Assembly (NCBI RefSeq): GCF_022267315.1
Contig: NZ_JAIKLE010000004.1
Span: 124,001-188,000 of the forward strand
Length of the DNA: 64,000 nucleotides
From: Maribellus maritimus
GTDB lineage: Bacteria; Bacteroidota; Bacteroidia; Bacteroidales; Prolixibacteraceae
Direction of reading: 5' to 3'
Position 1 is the stretch's first letter. The number at the start of each line of letters is the position of its first letter. The translations under genes and the position numbers were made by a program. Shown here piece by piece: positions 1 through 8,374 of the stretch. The notes below the pieces were generated by a model. The model saw only the letters and a program-made list of their open reading frames with translations, ran no database searches and was not told the origin of the DNA.

Positions 1-86
1 TTTGATACACCAACCGCGCTTCCAATTCCTGAAAAAATGAGCATAATTGCCAGCCCTATGTAAGCCAAAATAACTGCAGTTGTCAT
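1..86 (-). CDS. atpK: V-type ATP synthase subunit K (proteolipid), N-terminal part only
   Basis: Only the first 28 codons lie in the window; the gene runs off the left edge. The reverse-strand translation begins MTTAVILAYIGLAIMLIFSG, a hydrophobic helix followed by a Gly/Ser-rich stretch (GIGSAVGVS), as in the first hairpin of V/A-ATPase c/K proteolipids, which form the membrane ion-carrying rotor ring. It follows subunit I with a 40-nt gap, the usual last position of this operon. A strong Shine-Dalgarno sequence (AAAGGAGATA, 91-100) precedes the ATG at 84-86. This is unusual for Bacteroidota and fits the need for many copies of K per complex. The ion-binding Glu would lie outside the window, so Na+ or H+ specificity cannot be read. 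Confidence 0.85.
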   Translation of the reverse strand, partial: MTTAVILAYIGLAIMLIFSGIGSAVGVS

Positions 87-90
87 AATT

Positions 91-100
91 TATCTCCTTT
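91..100 (-). promoter_or_regulatory. Strong Shine-Dalgarno site of subunit K
   Basis: On the minus strand the sequence reads AAAGGAGATA, with the GGAG core 7 nt before the ATG at 86. Most genes in this window have only A-rich leaders, so this near-perfect anti-16S match stands out. It probably raises translation of the multi-copy rotor subunit above that of the other operon products. Confidence 0.7.
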
Positions 101-126
101 CAATTGTTTTATTTATTTACGTTTTT

Positions 127-1920
127 TTATTTCGAAAATGGTTTATATTCTTCTCCTCCGCCTTTAAAACCGGCATTTTTGTAAAACTCAACAAAGGTAA
201 GTCGCATGGGGTGGACAAACGAACCAAGTGATGAAATCAGGATATTCAAAGTATGCCCCAGTAACAGGAATATCGCAAAAAAAACAGGCCCCAGAATTTT
301 TGAAGATCCTAATATCTGCAGGGCGATGTCGTTAATTACAAAGCCCAAAATGGCACTTGATAATCCAAGCGCAAAGAGTCTGATGTAGGAAAGTAAATCG
401 CCAAATATTCCTGTGACTGTTGAATATACATCCCAGATTCCTGAGCCAACACGAGAAAAAATGTTTGCTTTCGGATCGCTGAAAAACAGGATAAAAAATC
501 CGCCGGCCGAAAAGACGACGTATAAAATCACAGAGTTTGGAGAAATTGCGTTTAAATTTACCAGCAAAAAGTAAATTAGGCTGCCCAACAAAACAACCAG
601 CCAACCAATGGTTGACAAAGCATATGAAAACCCGAATTGTTTGCTTTGGTTGGCCGCTTTTATAAACAAGCCAAAAATGATTTGTACGGCACCGAGAACC
701 AGTGCCAGATTGAACATTTTATTTGGATCGAGGAACAAACCTTTTATGTTTTGCAGCCAGTCAGCTTCAGTCTGAATGAGATTAATGCCAAAGAAGGTTC
801 CGGAAACAGACCCAAAAATTACGGTTGCCAAACCCAAAAACTGAATGAGTGACAGATAGGGCTTTACTTGTTTGTTTGCTTTAAGTTTGTAAATTCCGGC
901 ACCAATAATAAAAAGTAGTCCATATCCGGCATCGCCCAAACAAAAACCAAAAAACAGCATAAAAAACGGGGCAAAAAATACGGTTAAATCCATTTCGTGG
1001 TAATCGGGCAGCGAAAACATATTGCCAATGGGTTCGAAAAGTTTGCTAAAGCTGTTGTTCTTCAGAAGTACCGGGATGTTATCATCAGGCGTCGCCCTTC
1101 TGAAATAAAAATGAACGCTGTTTTGTTCCAGAAAATCATCAATAAGTTGTTTTTTTGTTGAGGGAATCCAGCCTTCCAGAATCATTAGCTTTTCATCAGC
1201 TTCTTTGGCCGTGTTAAGTTTTACTTTTTCAAAGCACAGCGATTCCATAATTTCCATCCTTGTTTTTTCCATAGATGGAATATCTTTTGCAGCAATTTCA
1301 TCCAGTTGCCGGTTGATGGTTTCAATCTCCTCTTCCAGCTCGTCACACTTAATTTTTATGTTTGGGTACGGAATTTTGGGCGGTTCAACTTCATCCAGTT
1401 CGTATTCTGCTTTTTCGTCGTCTTTTAACAGGACAATAAAAAACACCTGGTTTTCCGTTTCAGAAATAATCTCGACAATATTTCCTCTTTTCAGGCATTC
1501 GTTGTATTTCTTTTTTGTACCAATAAAAAAACGGACAAACAAATTTTCTTTTTTGAGTTTTCCAAGGATTTCGTGCGAAAAATCGCCCCACGGTTTTGCC
1601 TTTTTTAGTTCTTTTTTTTCTTCCTCAAGCTCTTGTTCCAGTATTTCCAGTTCCTTTTGTTTGCGGAAAACGTTGTTCATAATGTTTATTCCATCTGATT
1701 CCACATGCAGATCTTCCAACTGTTTTATTTCCCGTTTTTCCAGAAAATCGATGATTTTTTCCAGTTGCTCAATGGTTCCGTATTTTTCTTTGATTTCGCT
1801 GGTGAGTTTAACTTTCTTTTCAATCACATGAATCACTCCCAGTTTTTGAATATTCTCAAGAAATTGATTGTATTCTTTATAAAACACCAGGAAATAATAT
1901 TTGTACATTGGAACAATCAT
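127..1920 (-). CDS. atpI: V-type ATP synthase subunit I (stator/ion-channel subunit a)
   Basis: 597 aa. Subunit I couples the peripheral stalk to the membrane and forms the ion half-channels next to the K ring. The N-terminal ~320 residues are hydrophilic and rich in Glu/Lys coiled coil (residues ~80-110 and ~195-240). The C-terminal half has about seven to eight membrane segments from residue ~325 (FFAPFFMLFFGFCLGDAGYG) to ~575. The C-terminus carries the family pattern FVHPMRLTFVEFYKNAGF followed by a Gly-rich stretch and KPFSK. Subunit D ends 14 nt upstream and K starts 40 nt downstream, so it is co-transcribed with both. Length is normal for bacterial members. Confidence 0.95.
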   Translation of the reverse strand: MIVPMYKYYFLVFYKEYNQFLENIQKLGVIHVIEKKVKLTSEIKEKYGTIEQLEKIIDFLEKREIKQLEDLHVESDGINIMNNVFRKQKELEILEQELEEEKKELKKAKPWGDFSHEILGKLKKENLFVRFFIGTKKKYNECLKRGNIVEIISETENQVFFIVLLKDDEKAEYELDEVEPPKIPYPNIKIKCDELEEEIETINRQLDEIAAKDIPSMEKTRMEIMESLCFEKVKLNTAKEADEKLMILEGWIPSTKKQLIDDFLEQNSVHFYFRRATPDDNIPVLLKNNSFSKLFEPIGNMFSLPDYHEMDLTVFFAPFFMLFFGFCLGDAGYGLLFIIGAGIYKLKANKQVKPYLSLIQFLGLATVIFGSVSGTFFGINLIQTEADWLQNIKGLFLDPNKMFNLALVLGAVQIIFGLFIKAANQSKQFGFSYALSTIGWLVVLLGSLIYFLLVNLNAISPNSVILYVVFSAGGFFILFFSDPKANIFSRVGSGIWDVYSTVTGIFGDLLSYIRLFALGLSSAILGFVINDIALQILGSSKILGPVFFAIFLLLGHTLNILISSLGSFVHPMRLTFVEFYKNAGFKGGGEEYKPFSK

Positions 1921-1934
1921 TAGTGCGCCTTTCG

Positions 1935-2522
1935 TTATTTTTGCTGTCGTTTTTTTACAATTTTTTGTGCTGACTTTGATAGATTTTCTTCATCTTCCAG
2001 AAAGCGTTTTATTTTTCGAATTGCATCTTTATATTCCGGAATTTGCACTTTTTCATACAGGTTGACTTTTTGTGTGGTTTTTTTTCGGGCATAGTCAAGC
2101 AAAGTCATTTTTCGTAAATAAAATTCCCGTTCGGTTCCAATTCCGGCAAGGTTTTTTACAATTGAAATCCCGTAGGAAAACCATTTCGGGTTTTCAAAGA
2201 TGCTGAATTCTTTTTCGTTAAATGCGATTTTTTCAAAAACCGGTATTTTAACTCCGGCAATTTTTTTTGTTGAGATTTTTACATCGCCAACATCAACCAA
2301 ATTTGGCTTAAATTCATTCCACAGACCAACTGATTCTGACTCTTTTGTAAGTTCAGAACTTAGCTTTTTTTCCAGTTCATGAATTTTATCTTTGGCTTTT
2401 TTTACTTCCATACGAAGTGCGGCTTCTTTGTTTTTTAAGGTGGGAAGTGCACGCAGTCTGATATTAAGCTGCTTATTCAGTTGTTGCAACGCCGTTTTGT
2501 TATATTGAAATTTTAAAGGCAA
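1935..2522 (-). CDS. atpD: V-type ATP synthase subunit D (central shaft)
   Basis: 195 aa. Subunit D is the long antiparallel coiled coil that rotates inside the A3B3 head and transmits torque to the K ring. The N-terminal pattern (LKFQYNKTALQQLNKQLNIR, then LKNKEAALRMEVKKAK) and a helical C-terminal segment (residues ~140-190) match the family, and ~200 aa is the usual size. It lies between a universal-stress protein (15 nt upstream) and subunit I (14 nt downstream). The normal rotor partner F is not found anywhere in this operon. Confidence 0.93.
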   Translation of the reverse strand: MPLKFQYNKTALQQLNKQLNIRLRALPTLKNKEAALRMEVKKAKDKIHELEKKLSSELTKESESVGLWNEFKPNLVDVGDVKISTKKIAGVKIPVFEKIAFNEKEFSIFENPKWFSYGISIVKNLAGIGTEREFYLRKMTLLDYARKKTTQKVNLYEKVQIPEYKDAIRKIKRFLEDEENLSKSAQKIVKKRQQK

Positions 2523-2537
2523 TGGTTTATAATTTTG

Positions 2538-3656
2538 TTACACCGGAAATATTAGTATTGGAATATTTTCAACTAAGACAATTCTCTCCAAAAGGCTTGA
2601 ATGAAACATTTTATAAAAAGACGAGCGCTTCATTTTTGAAAATGATATGACGTCAATGTCATTTGATTCAGCAAAAGTTTCAAGTCCTTTAACCACATTG
2701 TCGCTTTCAAATAGCACACATTTAATGTTATGAACGCTGTAATCGCGGGCCAACAATTTATTTAACTCATTAACTTTTTCCTGGTGGTGCGAGTCATCGT
2801 TTAAATCGATGTGTACACAATAGATTTGTTTATCAAAAGCCTGCAATATCGCCAACAACTTATTCAGCGATGAATTATCTGAATCATAAAAGTCTGTAGC
2901 ATACATTACATTGATTTTATCTTTGCCCTCAAAATCAGCCTTTGGCGGAACGACCAATACCGGGAAGTTGGAATGTTCAATTACTTTAGCAATCGTTTTA
3001 CCGTGAAATTCATTTGCTTTTTCGTATTCTCCCTTGCTGCCCATTAAAATAATGTCAGGCTGATATCTTTCTGCGGCATCCACAACTACATGTTCCGGAA
3101 TTCCTTTTAACATCCGGTAGTGCAGATTTACAGATCTCAGGAGATCATTAGGGACAATTTTTTTGATTTCGAGGCTAAAATTTACCAGTTTGAGTTGCGC
3201 TTTTTTGTGAGCTTCCTGAAGTTCCATTTTTACATGTTTTTCCCATGAAACCGTGTGTTTGGCTGAATTGTGAATGGTAGGATCTTCATAAACATACAAA
3301 AGCTTTATTTCGGCGTTGTTTTTTTGAGCTACTGAAATGGCAAATTTGCATAGCTCCAGACAACCCTCGCTCATTTTAACCGGCAAAAGAATTTTTTTCA
3401 TTTGCGCATATGATGCGTCTTCCGATAAGGTGTCCAGATCATATTCCCTATGCATATTCAAAAGCAGCTTAATGGCTTTTTCTGATTTTCCGGCTTTTAC
3501 TTTTAGCAGAACTTCATCAGGATTGTAAACGCCACCCATTTTCAAACCTTCATTGGTGAAAAAGCATTCAATTCCTTCTGATTCGAACCTTCTTTTTACA
3601 AAACTTCCAACTTGCGGCTTTGTTATTCGGAGGATTGTAACCAGTTGATTTTCCAT
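2538..3656 (-). CDS. Tandem universal-stress protein with N-terminal DUF2007-like domain, inside the V-ATPase operon
   Basis: 372 aa. Residues ~1-75 resemble the DUF2007 (putative signal-transducing) fold (LVTILRITKPQVGSFVKRRF). Two UspA-type domains follow, at ~88-240 and ~248-372. The first has a nucleotide-loop-like pattern (ILMGSKGEYEKANEFHGKT) that keeps G-x2-G-x9-G but has Lys where the canonical Ser/Thr follows, so ATP binding is uncertain. It lies between subunits B and D with gaps of 5 and 15 nt, so it must be made with the ATPase. A regulatory or assembly role on the complex is inferred from position only. Confidence 0.8.
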   Translation of the reverse strand: MENQLVTILRITKPQVGSFVKRRFESEGIECFFTNEGLKMGGVYNPDEVLLKVKAGKSEKAIKLLLNMHREYDLDTLSEDASYAQMKKILLPVKMSEGCLELCKFAISVAQKNNAEIKLLYVYEDPTIHNSAKHTVSWEKHVKMELQEAHKKAQLKLVNFSLEIKKIVPNDLLRSVNLHYRMLKGIPEHVVVDAAERYQPDIILMGSKGEYEKANEFHGKTIAKVIEHSNFPVLVVPPKADFEGKDKINVMYATDFYDSDNSSLNKLLAILQAFDKQIYCVHIDLNDDSHHQEKVNELNKLLARDYSVHNIKCVLFESDNVVKGLETFAESNDIDVISFSKMKRSSFYKMFHSSLLERIVLVENIPILIFPV

Positions 3657-3661
3657 GACAT

Positions 3662-4999
3662 TTAATTTTTTTTATTTTCTATACTTCTCCCGTATTTCTC
3701 TACAAATTCAGATTTAATTCCAATTTCTGCCACAGAAAAGTATTTATTGAATAACTTCCAGCCGGTATCAATCATTTTTCCAATTTCAATGTTGATGTCG
3801 ATAGCGAGTAATTTTTCGGAATACTCTTTGGCAAAACTCATGGTTCGTTTGTCGTAATCGGTCAGATCAAAGCCATTTTCAATTTTTGTTTTTGCGTTGG
3901 CTGCATCGGCAAAAAGTCGGATTGCCGTGTTCATAACCTGCGGGTGGTCTTCCCGCGTTTTTTTGCCTATCACCAGCTGTTTTAAGCGCGATAAACTTCG
4001 AAAGGGGTCAACAATAACTTTCCCTATATCAGTGTCTTTTCTAAGGAACAACTGTCCCTCGGTAATGTATCCGGTATTGTCGGGAATGGAGTGTGTAATG
4101 TCTCCGCCCGATAGTGTAGTAACTGCAATAATGGTAATTGAACCACCACTTGGAAACTGCACTGCTTTTTCGTATAAACGAGCCAAATCGCTGTATAACG
4201 AGCCGGGCATACTGTCTTTTGAAGGAATCTGATCCATTCGGTTTGAGACAATACTCAGCGCATCGGCAAACAGGGTCATATCGGTTAAAAGGACCAGCAC
4301 GTTTTGGTTTTTTTCGGCAGCAAAATATTCAGCAGCAGTTAAAGCCATATCCGGAACCAGCAGACGCTCAACCGGTGGATTTTCCGTGGTATTTACAAAA
4401 CTGATGATTCGTTCGATAGCACCGGCGTTTTCAAACACATTTTTGAAAAAGAGGTAGTCGTCGTTGGTTATACCCATTCCACCCAGGATAATTTTGTCGG
4501 CTTTTGCCCGCAAGGCCACCATTGCCATCACCTGATTATAAGGCTGGTCGGGATCGGCAAAGAACGGTATTTTTTGCCCGGTAACCAGGGTGTTGTTCAG
4601 ATCTATACCGGCAATTCCGGTAGTAATTAGTTCAGAAGGTTGTTCGCGTCGTACAGGGTTTACCGAAGGACCTCCGATTTCCACTTTTTTACCGTCTACT
4701 TCCGGACCACCATCAATTGGTTGTCCGTAAGCATTAAAAAAGCGCCCGCCTAATTCGTCGCTAACCGAAAGTTGTGGCGCATGCCCAAGAAAAACCACTT
4801 CTGCATTGGTTGGTATTCCTTCTGTACCTGAAAAAACCTGGAGGGTAATTAAATCTTTTTCAATTTTAACTACCTGCGCCAAACGGTCGTTAACAACCGC
4901 CATTTCTTCGTTGCCCACACCTGAAGCGTGAAGTGCAATTGTTGCCTTGGTAACCTGTTCAATTTTTGTATATATTTTCTGAAATGCAGTGGTTTCCAT
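3662..4999 (-). CDS. atpB: V-type ATP synthase subunit B (non-catalytic)
   Basis: 445 aa. B alternates with A in the hexameric head and holds the non-catalytic nucleotide site. Visible family patterns are GRFFNAYGQPIDGGP, the B-type degenerate P-loop region GQKIPFFADPDQPYNQ with no GxxxxGKT, and a C-terminal helical part (SRLKQLVIGKKTREDHPQ). Length is normal. Subunit A ends 12 nt upstream and a universal-stress protein starts 5 nt downstream. The neighbours and the absence of a Walker lysine distinguish it from subunit A and from F-type beta. Confidence 0.96.
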   Translation of the reverse strand: METTAFQKIYTKIEQVTKATIALHASGVGNEEMAVVNDRLAQVVKIEKDLITLQVFSGTEGIPTNAEVVFLGHAPQLSVSDELGGRFFNAYGQPIDGGPEVDGKKVEIGGPSVNPVRREQPSELITTGIAGIDLNNTLVTGQKIPFFADPDQPYNQVMAMVALRAKADKIILGGMGITNDDYLFFKNVFENAGAIERIISFVNTTENPPVERLLVPDMALTAAEYFAAEKNQNVLVLLTDMTLFADALSIVSNRMDQIPSKDSMPGSLYSDLARLYEKAVQFPSGGSITIIAVTTLSGGDITHSIPDNTGYITEGQLFLRKDTDIGKVIVDPFRSLSRLKQLVIGKKTREDHPQVMNTAIRLFADAANAKTKIENGFDLTDYDKRTMSFAKEYSEKLLAIDINIEIGKMIDTGWKLFNKYFSVAEIGIKSEFVEKYGRSIENKKN

Positions 5000-5011
5000 T
5001 CTTTATTCCGG

Positions 5012-6784
5012 TTAGTTGATTTCTGCTTTTTCTTTTTTTCTCTCTTGAATAATTTCCTGCAACTCGTTTTCGTATTTTTTGAAATCGTCGCTTTCAAATT
5101 CCGAGTAATTCATCTGCTTGAATACGTTTATTATTTTTTTGAAATAGGGATTCACATCTTCAAATGAATCAAAATGAAAATCAGTATGATACACTTCCAG
5201 CACTTTGTCCATCATGTATCTTTGGCGTTTGATTGGGGTTGATGCATCTACTTTGTCAAAAGCATCCTGTTGCAGAATAACAAAATCGATTACCTCTGAT
5301 TTCCAGAAAATAACGTGATAATTGATGGGAACACCATCGTCGCCAAGAATATTAATCTGCTCATATGTTTCACGCCCTCTGATGAGGATGTTTTTTGCCA
5401 GGATAATGTTATCCACCCATTTAGGCGAGATATTTTTTTTCATGAATTCCAGAAACTCAGGATATTCGAGGTATTTCGAATAACTGTCAACTGCATCGAT
5501 GGCGGGGTAACGTTTACTGTCGGCACGCGTTTGCGACAAAGCATAAAAACAACGGGCTGCCTTTTTGGTAGATTCGGTTACCGGTTCCTTTAAATTTCCA
5601 CCGGCAGGTGAAACTGTTCCGATAAATGTTACCGAGCCAGTTTTTCCGTTGTTGAGATAAACAAATCCGGCACGGGCATAAAAGTTTGAAATAATTGCAG
5701 GCAAATCCATCGGGAAGGCATCGGGCCCGGGCAATTCCTCCATGCGGTTCGACATTTCGCGCAACGCTTGTGCCCAGCGCGACGTGGAGTCGGCCAGCAA
5801 CAAGACTTTTAATCCCATAGAACGATAGTATTCAGAAATAGTCATTGCCGTGTAAACCGACGCCTCGCGTGCCGCCACCGGCATGTTCGATGTGTTGGCA
5901 ACAATGGTTGTTCGTTCCATTAGTTTTCTTCCCGATCTGGGGTCATCCAGTTCAGGAAACTCAGTAAAAATCTCAACTACTTCGTTCGCACGTTCTCCGC
6001 AGGCAGCAACCACAATCATGTCAGCTTCAGCCTGTTTTGAAAGCGCATGTTGCAGCACTGTTTTGCCGGTTCCGAAAGGTCCGGGAATAAATCCGGTTCC
6101 CCCTTCAACAATTGGGTTCAGACTGTCGATTACCCGAATCCCGGTTTCCATAAAATCAAATGGACGCGGTTTTTCCTTGTAAGCTTTTATGGGAATTTTA
6201 ACCGGCCATTTTTGTACCATGGTCACTTTATGTTCCTGTTTTTCTGTATCAGTTAAAATGGCAATGGTGTCGTTGATTTGATATTCACCCTCAGAAACCA
6301 CATCTGTTACAGTTAACGTTCCCTTAAAAATAAAGGGAACCATTATTTTATGCGGAATCCAGTTTTCGCTTACTTCTCCAAGCCATGAGCCGGCAAGGAC
6401 TTCATCACCGGGTTTTGCGAGTGGTTTAAATTTCCACAATTTATCGTCTTCCAGCGCAGGTGTATAATCTCCTTTTTGAAGAAAAATACCGGTCATTTTA
6501 TCGAGGTCGTGCATCAACCCATCGAAGTTTTTTGATAAAATTCCCGGCCCCAGTGTGGCTTCCAGCATATGCCCTGTAAATTCAACTATGGTGCCGGTTT
6601 TCAAGCCGCGAGTGGTTTCAAAGACCTGTACATAAGCTGTTTTTCCTCCTATTCTGATAACCTCTGCCATCAGTCTTACTTCAGAGTGAATGATAAAACA
6701 GATTTCATTTTGCGATACCGGTCCGTCGAATTCAACCATAACCAGGTTGGAGATTATTCCGGTTATTTTTCCCTTTGTACTCAT
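5012..6784 (-). CDS. atpA: V-type ATP synthase subunit A (catalytic)
   Basis: 590 aa. This is the catalytic ATP hydrolase/synthase subunit. Walker A is GPFGTGKT at residues 235-242 (Lys241), followed by the A-type pattern AACGERANEVVEIF, the Walker B-like strand LKVLLLADSTSRWAQALREM and the arginine-finger region DAFPMDLPAIISNFY. The A-specific insertion (non-homologous region, ~110-200) is present and separates it from F-type beta. It starts 5 nt after DUF2764 ends and is followed 12 nt later by subunit B. Length is typical. Confidence 0.97.
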   Translation of the reverse strand: MSTKGKITGIISNLVMVEFDGPVSQNEICFIIHSEVRLMAEVIRIGGKTAYVQVFETTRGLKTGTIVEFTGHMLEATLGPGILSKNFDGLMHDLDKMTGIFLQKGDYTPALEDDKLWKFKPLAKPGDEVLAGSWLGEVSENWIPHKIMVPFIFKGTLTVTDVVSEGEYQINDTIAILTDTEKQEHKVTMVQKWPVKIPIKAYKEKPRPFDFMETGIRVIDSLNPIVEGGTGFIPGPFGTGKTVLQHALSKQAEADMIVVAACGERANEVVEIFTEFPELDDPRSGRKLMERTTIVANTSNMPVAAREASVYTAMTISEYYRSMGLKVLLLADSTSRWAQALREMSNRMEELPGPDAFPMDLPAIISNFYARAGFVYLNNGKTGSVTFIGTVSPAGGNLKEPVTESTKKAARCFYALSQTRADSKRYPAIDAVDSYSKYLEYPEFLEFMKKNISPKWVDNIILAKNILIRGRETYEQINILGDDGVPINYHVIFWKSEVIDFVILQQDAFDKVDASTPIKRQRYMMDKVLEVYHTDFHFDSFEDVNPYFKKIINVFKQMNYSEFESDDFKKYENELQEIIQERKKEKAEIN

Positions 6785-6789
6785 GTGTT

Positions 6790-7635
6790 TTATTTTGGAA
6801 CGCTAAATTCTTCCGGAAATACATAACTTGTTTTTAGTTCGGTCAACAATTTTTCAAGCAGTTCTTTGCCCGTTTTTTTATCCAGTTTTGTCCAGCGTTC
6901 AATCATTTTTAGTTTAATCGTATAGCTCAATATTTTTTCAATGGTGAAATAGTCAAAGAAAGTCTGCTCATCGAGGTAGTTCCACTTTATTTTATCGATG
7001 TTTTTTTCTTTTTCATTCATTTCCATATCGGTTTCAATCACCCTGATAATTTCAGATGCAAAAGGAATTTCATCATCAAAATATTCCGGTTTTAGTTGGT
7101 TTCCCAGTAAAAGCGAATTCATCACATTGGTTTCTTCAGTATGAATCAGGTGCTCGGATATTTCATATTTATAAGTGAGGCAATGAAATGCAGTAATGAG
7201 GTTGTTGATCTTCAGGTCGAACAAAAACCAATCTCTCAAAAAGCGGTTTTTGATTTTGGCTGCATATTCATAAAAAAGTGTATGGAGTTTATTTTCAGCA
7301 AGAAGATGATGTTGTTTTATGTCTTTATTTTTTATCCATTTTAAAAACTGAATCATGTATTCCGGAATTTCAGTGGGATTTTCGATTTGTTCGTCAAGAA
7401 ATTTTTTTGCGAAATTCCCTGAACAGTTAAAAGTAGCGCCGGAATCAAATATCTGGTTAAGCAGGTTGTTATTGTCGTCAGGATAAAACAACATCCTTAC
7501 AAATTCAAAATCAGCCGGAATAAGATCATTTTTTAATATCCTGCGAAATGATACAGGAGTAATTTCTGATTTAAGTTCATTAAAAAACAAATCGGGCAAT
7601 CCGGCAATCAAACAGTAATAATTCTTTTTAAACAT
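6790..7635 (-). CDS. DUF2764 protein of the V-ATPase operon, possible subunit C substitute
   Basis: 281 aa, predicted mostly helical. The opening (MFKKNYYCLIAGLPDLFFNE) is typical of DUF2764, which occurs between E and A in V/A-ATPase operons of Bacteroidota, chlamydiae and spirochaetes. It has no signal peptide or membrane segment. Those operons lack a recognisable subunit C, so a role as the helical cap connecting the rotor to the K ring is plausible; this is inference, not shown by sequence. The gap to subunit A is 5 nt, while the gap from subunit E is 98 nt. Confidence 0.85.
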   Translation of the reverse strand: MFKKNYYCLIAGLPDLFFNELKSEITPVSFRRILKNDLIPADFEFVRMLFYPDDNNNLLNQIFDSGATFNCSGNFAKKFLDEQIENPTEIPEYMIQFLKWIKNKDIKQHHLLAENKLHTLFYEYAAKIKNRFLRDWFLFDLKINNLITAFHCLTYKYEISEHLIHTEETNVMNSLLLGNQLKPEYFDDEIPFASEIIRVIETDMEMNEKEKNIDKIKWNYLDEQTFFDYFTIEKILSYTIKLKMIERWTKLDKKTGKELLEKLLTELKTSYVFPEEFSVPK

Positions 7636-7733
7636 GGTCGAATTTTAAATGGTAACCTTACAAGTATCTCATCTAAAACCCAGTTTACTAGTTGCTTTTT
7701 CTGGTCTTATTGATAACTGTCAAGCATTGTTCA

Positions 7734-8348
7734 CTAATCTTCGAATAACAATTTTTGTGTTGTCTCTTTTAAATAGGTTTTAAAATAGTTTTCAAAATCA
7801 AGGTCGGTAAACCGCACGACAAAACGATCGTCTTTTGGTCCGATTTTGAAGCCGGTTTTTAGCTTTGAATCCACCTGTACATCAAGGCCTTTTTTCATTG
7901 CTTCTGCAGCCCTCTGGTTTAATATGGCGGTTAAACCGTTAAGCTCGTGTTGCGGCACCATAATTTTTAAATCCATTTCGCCATTTTCAGCGGGCTGCCA
8001 TTTTTCAATAATGGTTATGATGATTTTTTGAATAAATGTTTTATCAGAAAACGTTTCCTGAACAGTGCTATCCACTTGCTGTGCCAAAATTAAATTGGTA
8101 ACCTGCTGTTTTAATTTGCTCAGAAACTGTCGTGCAGACAGCTTCATTTCCGACTCTGCATTACTTTTTCGCTCATCTGCGTCTGATTTTGCTTTCGCGA
8201 GAATTTCTCCGGCTTTTTTCTGGGCTTCATTGATAATTTTTTCGGCCTCTTTCTTTGCGTTTTCTTTTATCTTTTCTGCCTCATCCCGGGCTTTTACAAT
8301 GCCTTCATTATATATTTTTTCTGTTATTTCCTGTAACTTGTCAGTCAT
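7734..8348 (-). CDS. atpE: V-type ATP synthase subunit E (peripheral stalk)
   Basis: 204 aa. Residues ~10-95 form a long charged coiled coil rich in Ala, Lys and Glu (EAEKIKENAKKEAEKIINEA), and a compact C-terminal domain (~100-204) follows that binds the head. This is the architecture of subunit E/NtpE. The usual heterodimer partner G/H is not seen in the operon. The gene starts 26 nt after the first universal-stress gene and is followed by a 98-nt gap before DUF2764, the longest spacer in the unit. Confidence 0.9.
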   Translation of the reverse strand: MTDKLQEITEKIYNEGIVKARDEAEKIKENAKKEAEKIINEAQKKAGEILAKAKSDADERKSNAESEMKLSARQFLSKLKQQVTNLILAQQVDSTVQETFSDKTFIQKIIITIIEKWQPAENGEMDLKIMVPQHELNGLTAILNQRAAEAMKKGLDVQVDSKLKTGFKIGPKDDRFVVRFTDLDFENYFKTYLKETTQKLLFED

Positions 8349-8374
8349 GGTTTTTGTTGAAGTTTTTAAATGGT

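Noticed and set aside
1205-1831. 208-aa plus-strand ORF opposite subunit I
   Set aside because: It is very Ser/Phe-rich and lies entirely antisense to the well-supported subunit I; this composition is typical for a shadow of a Glu/Lys coiled coil.
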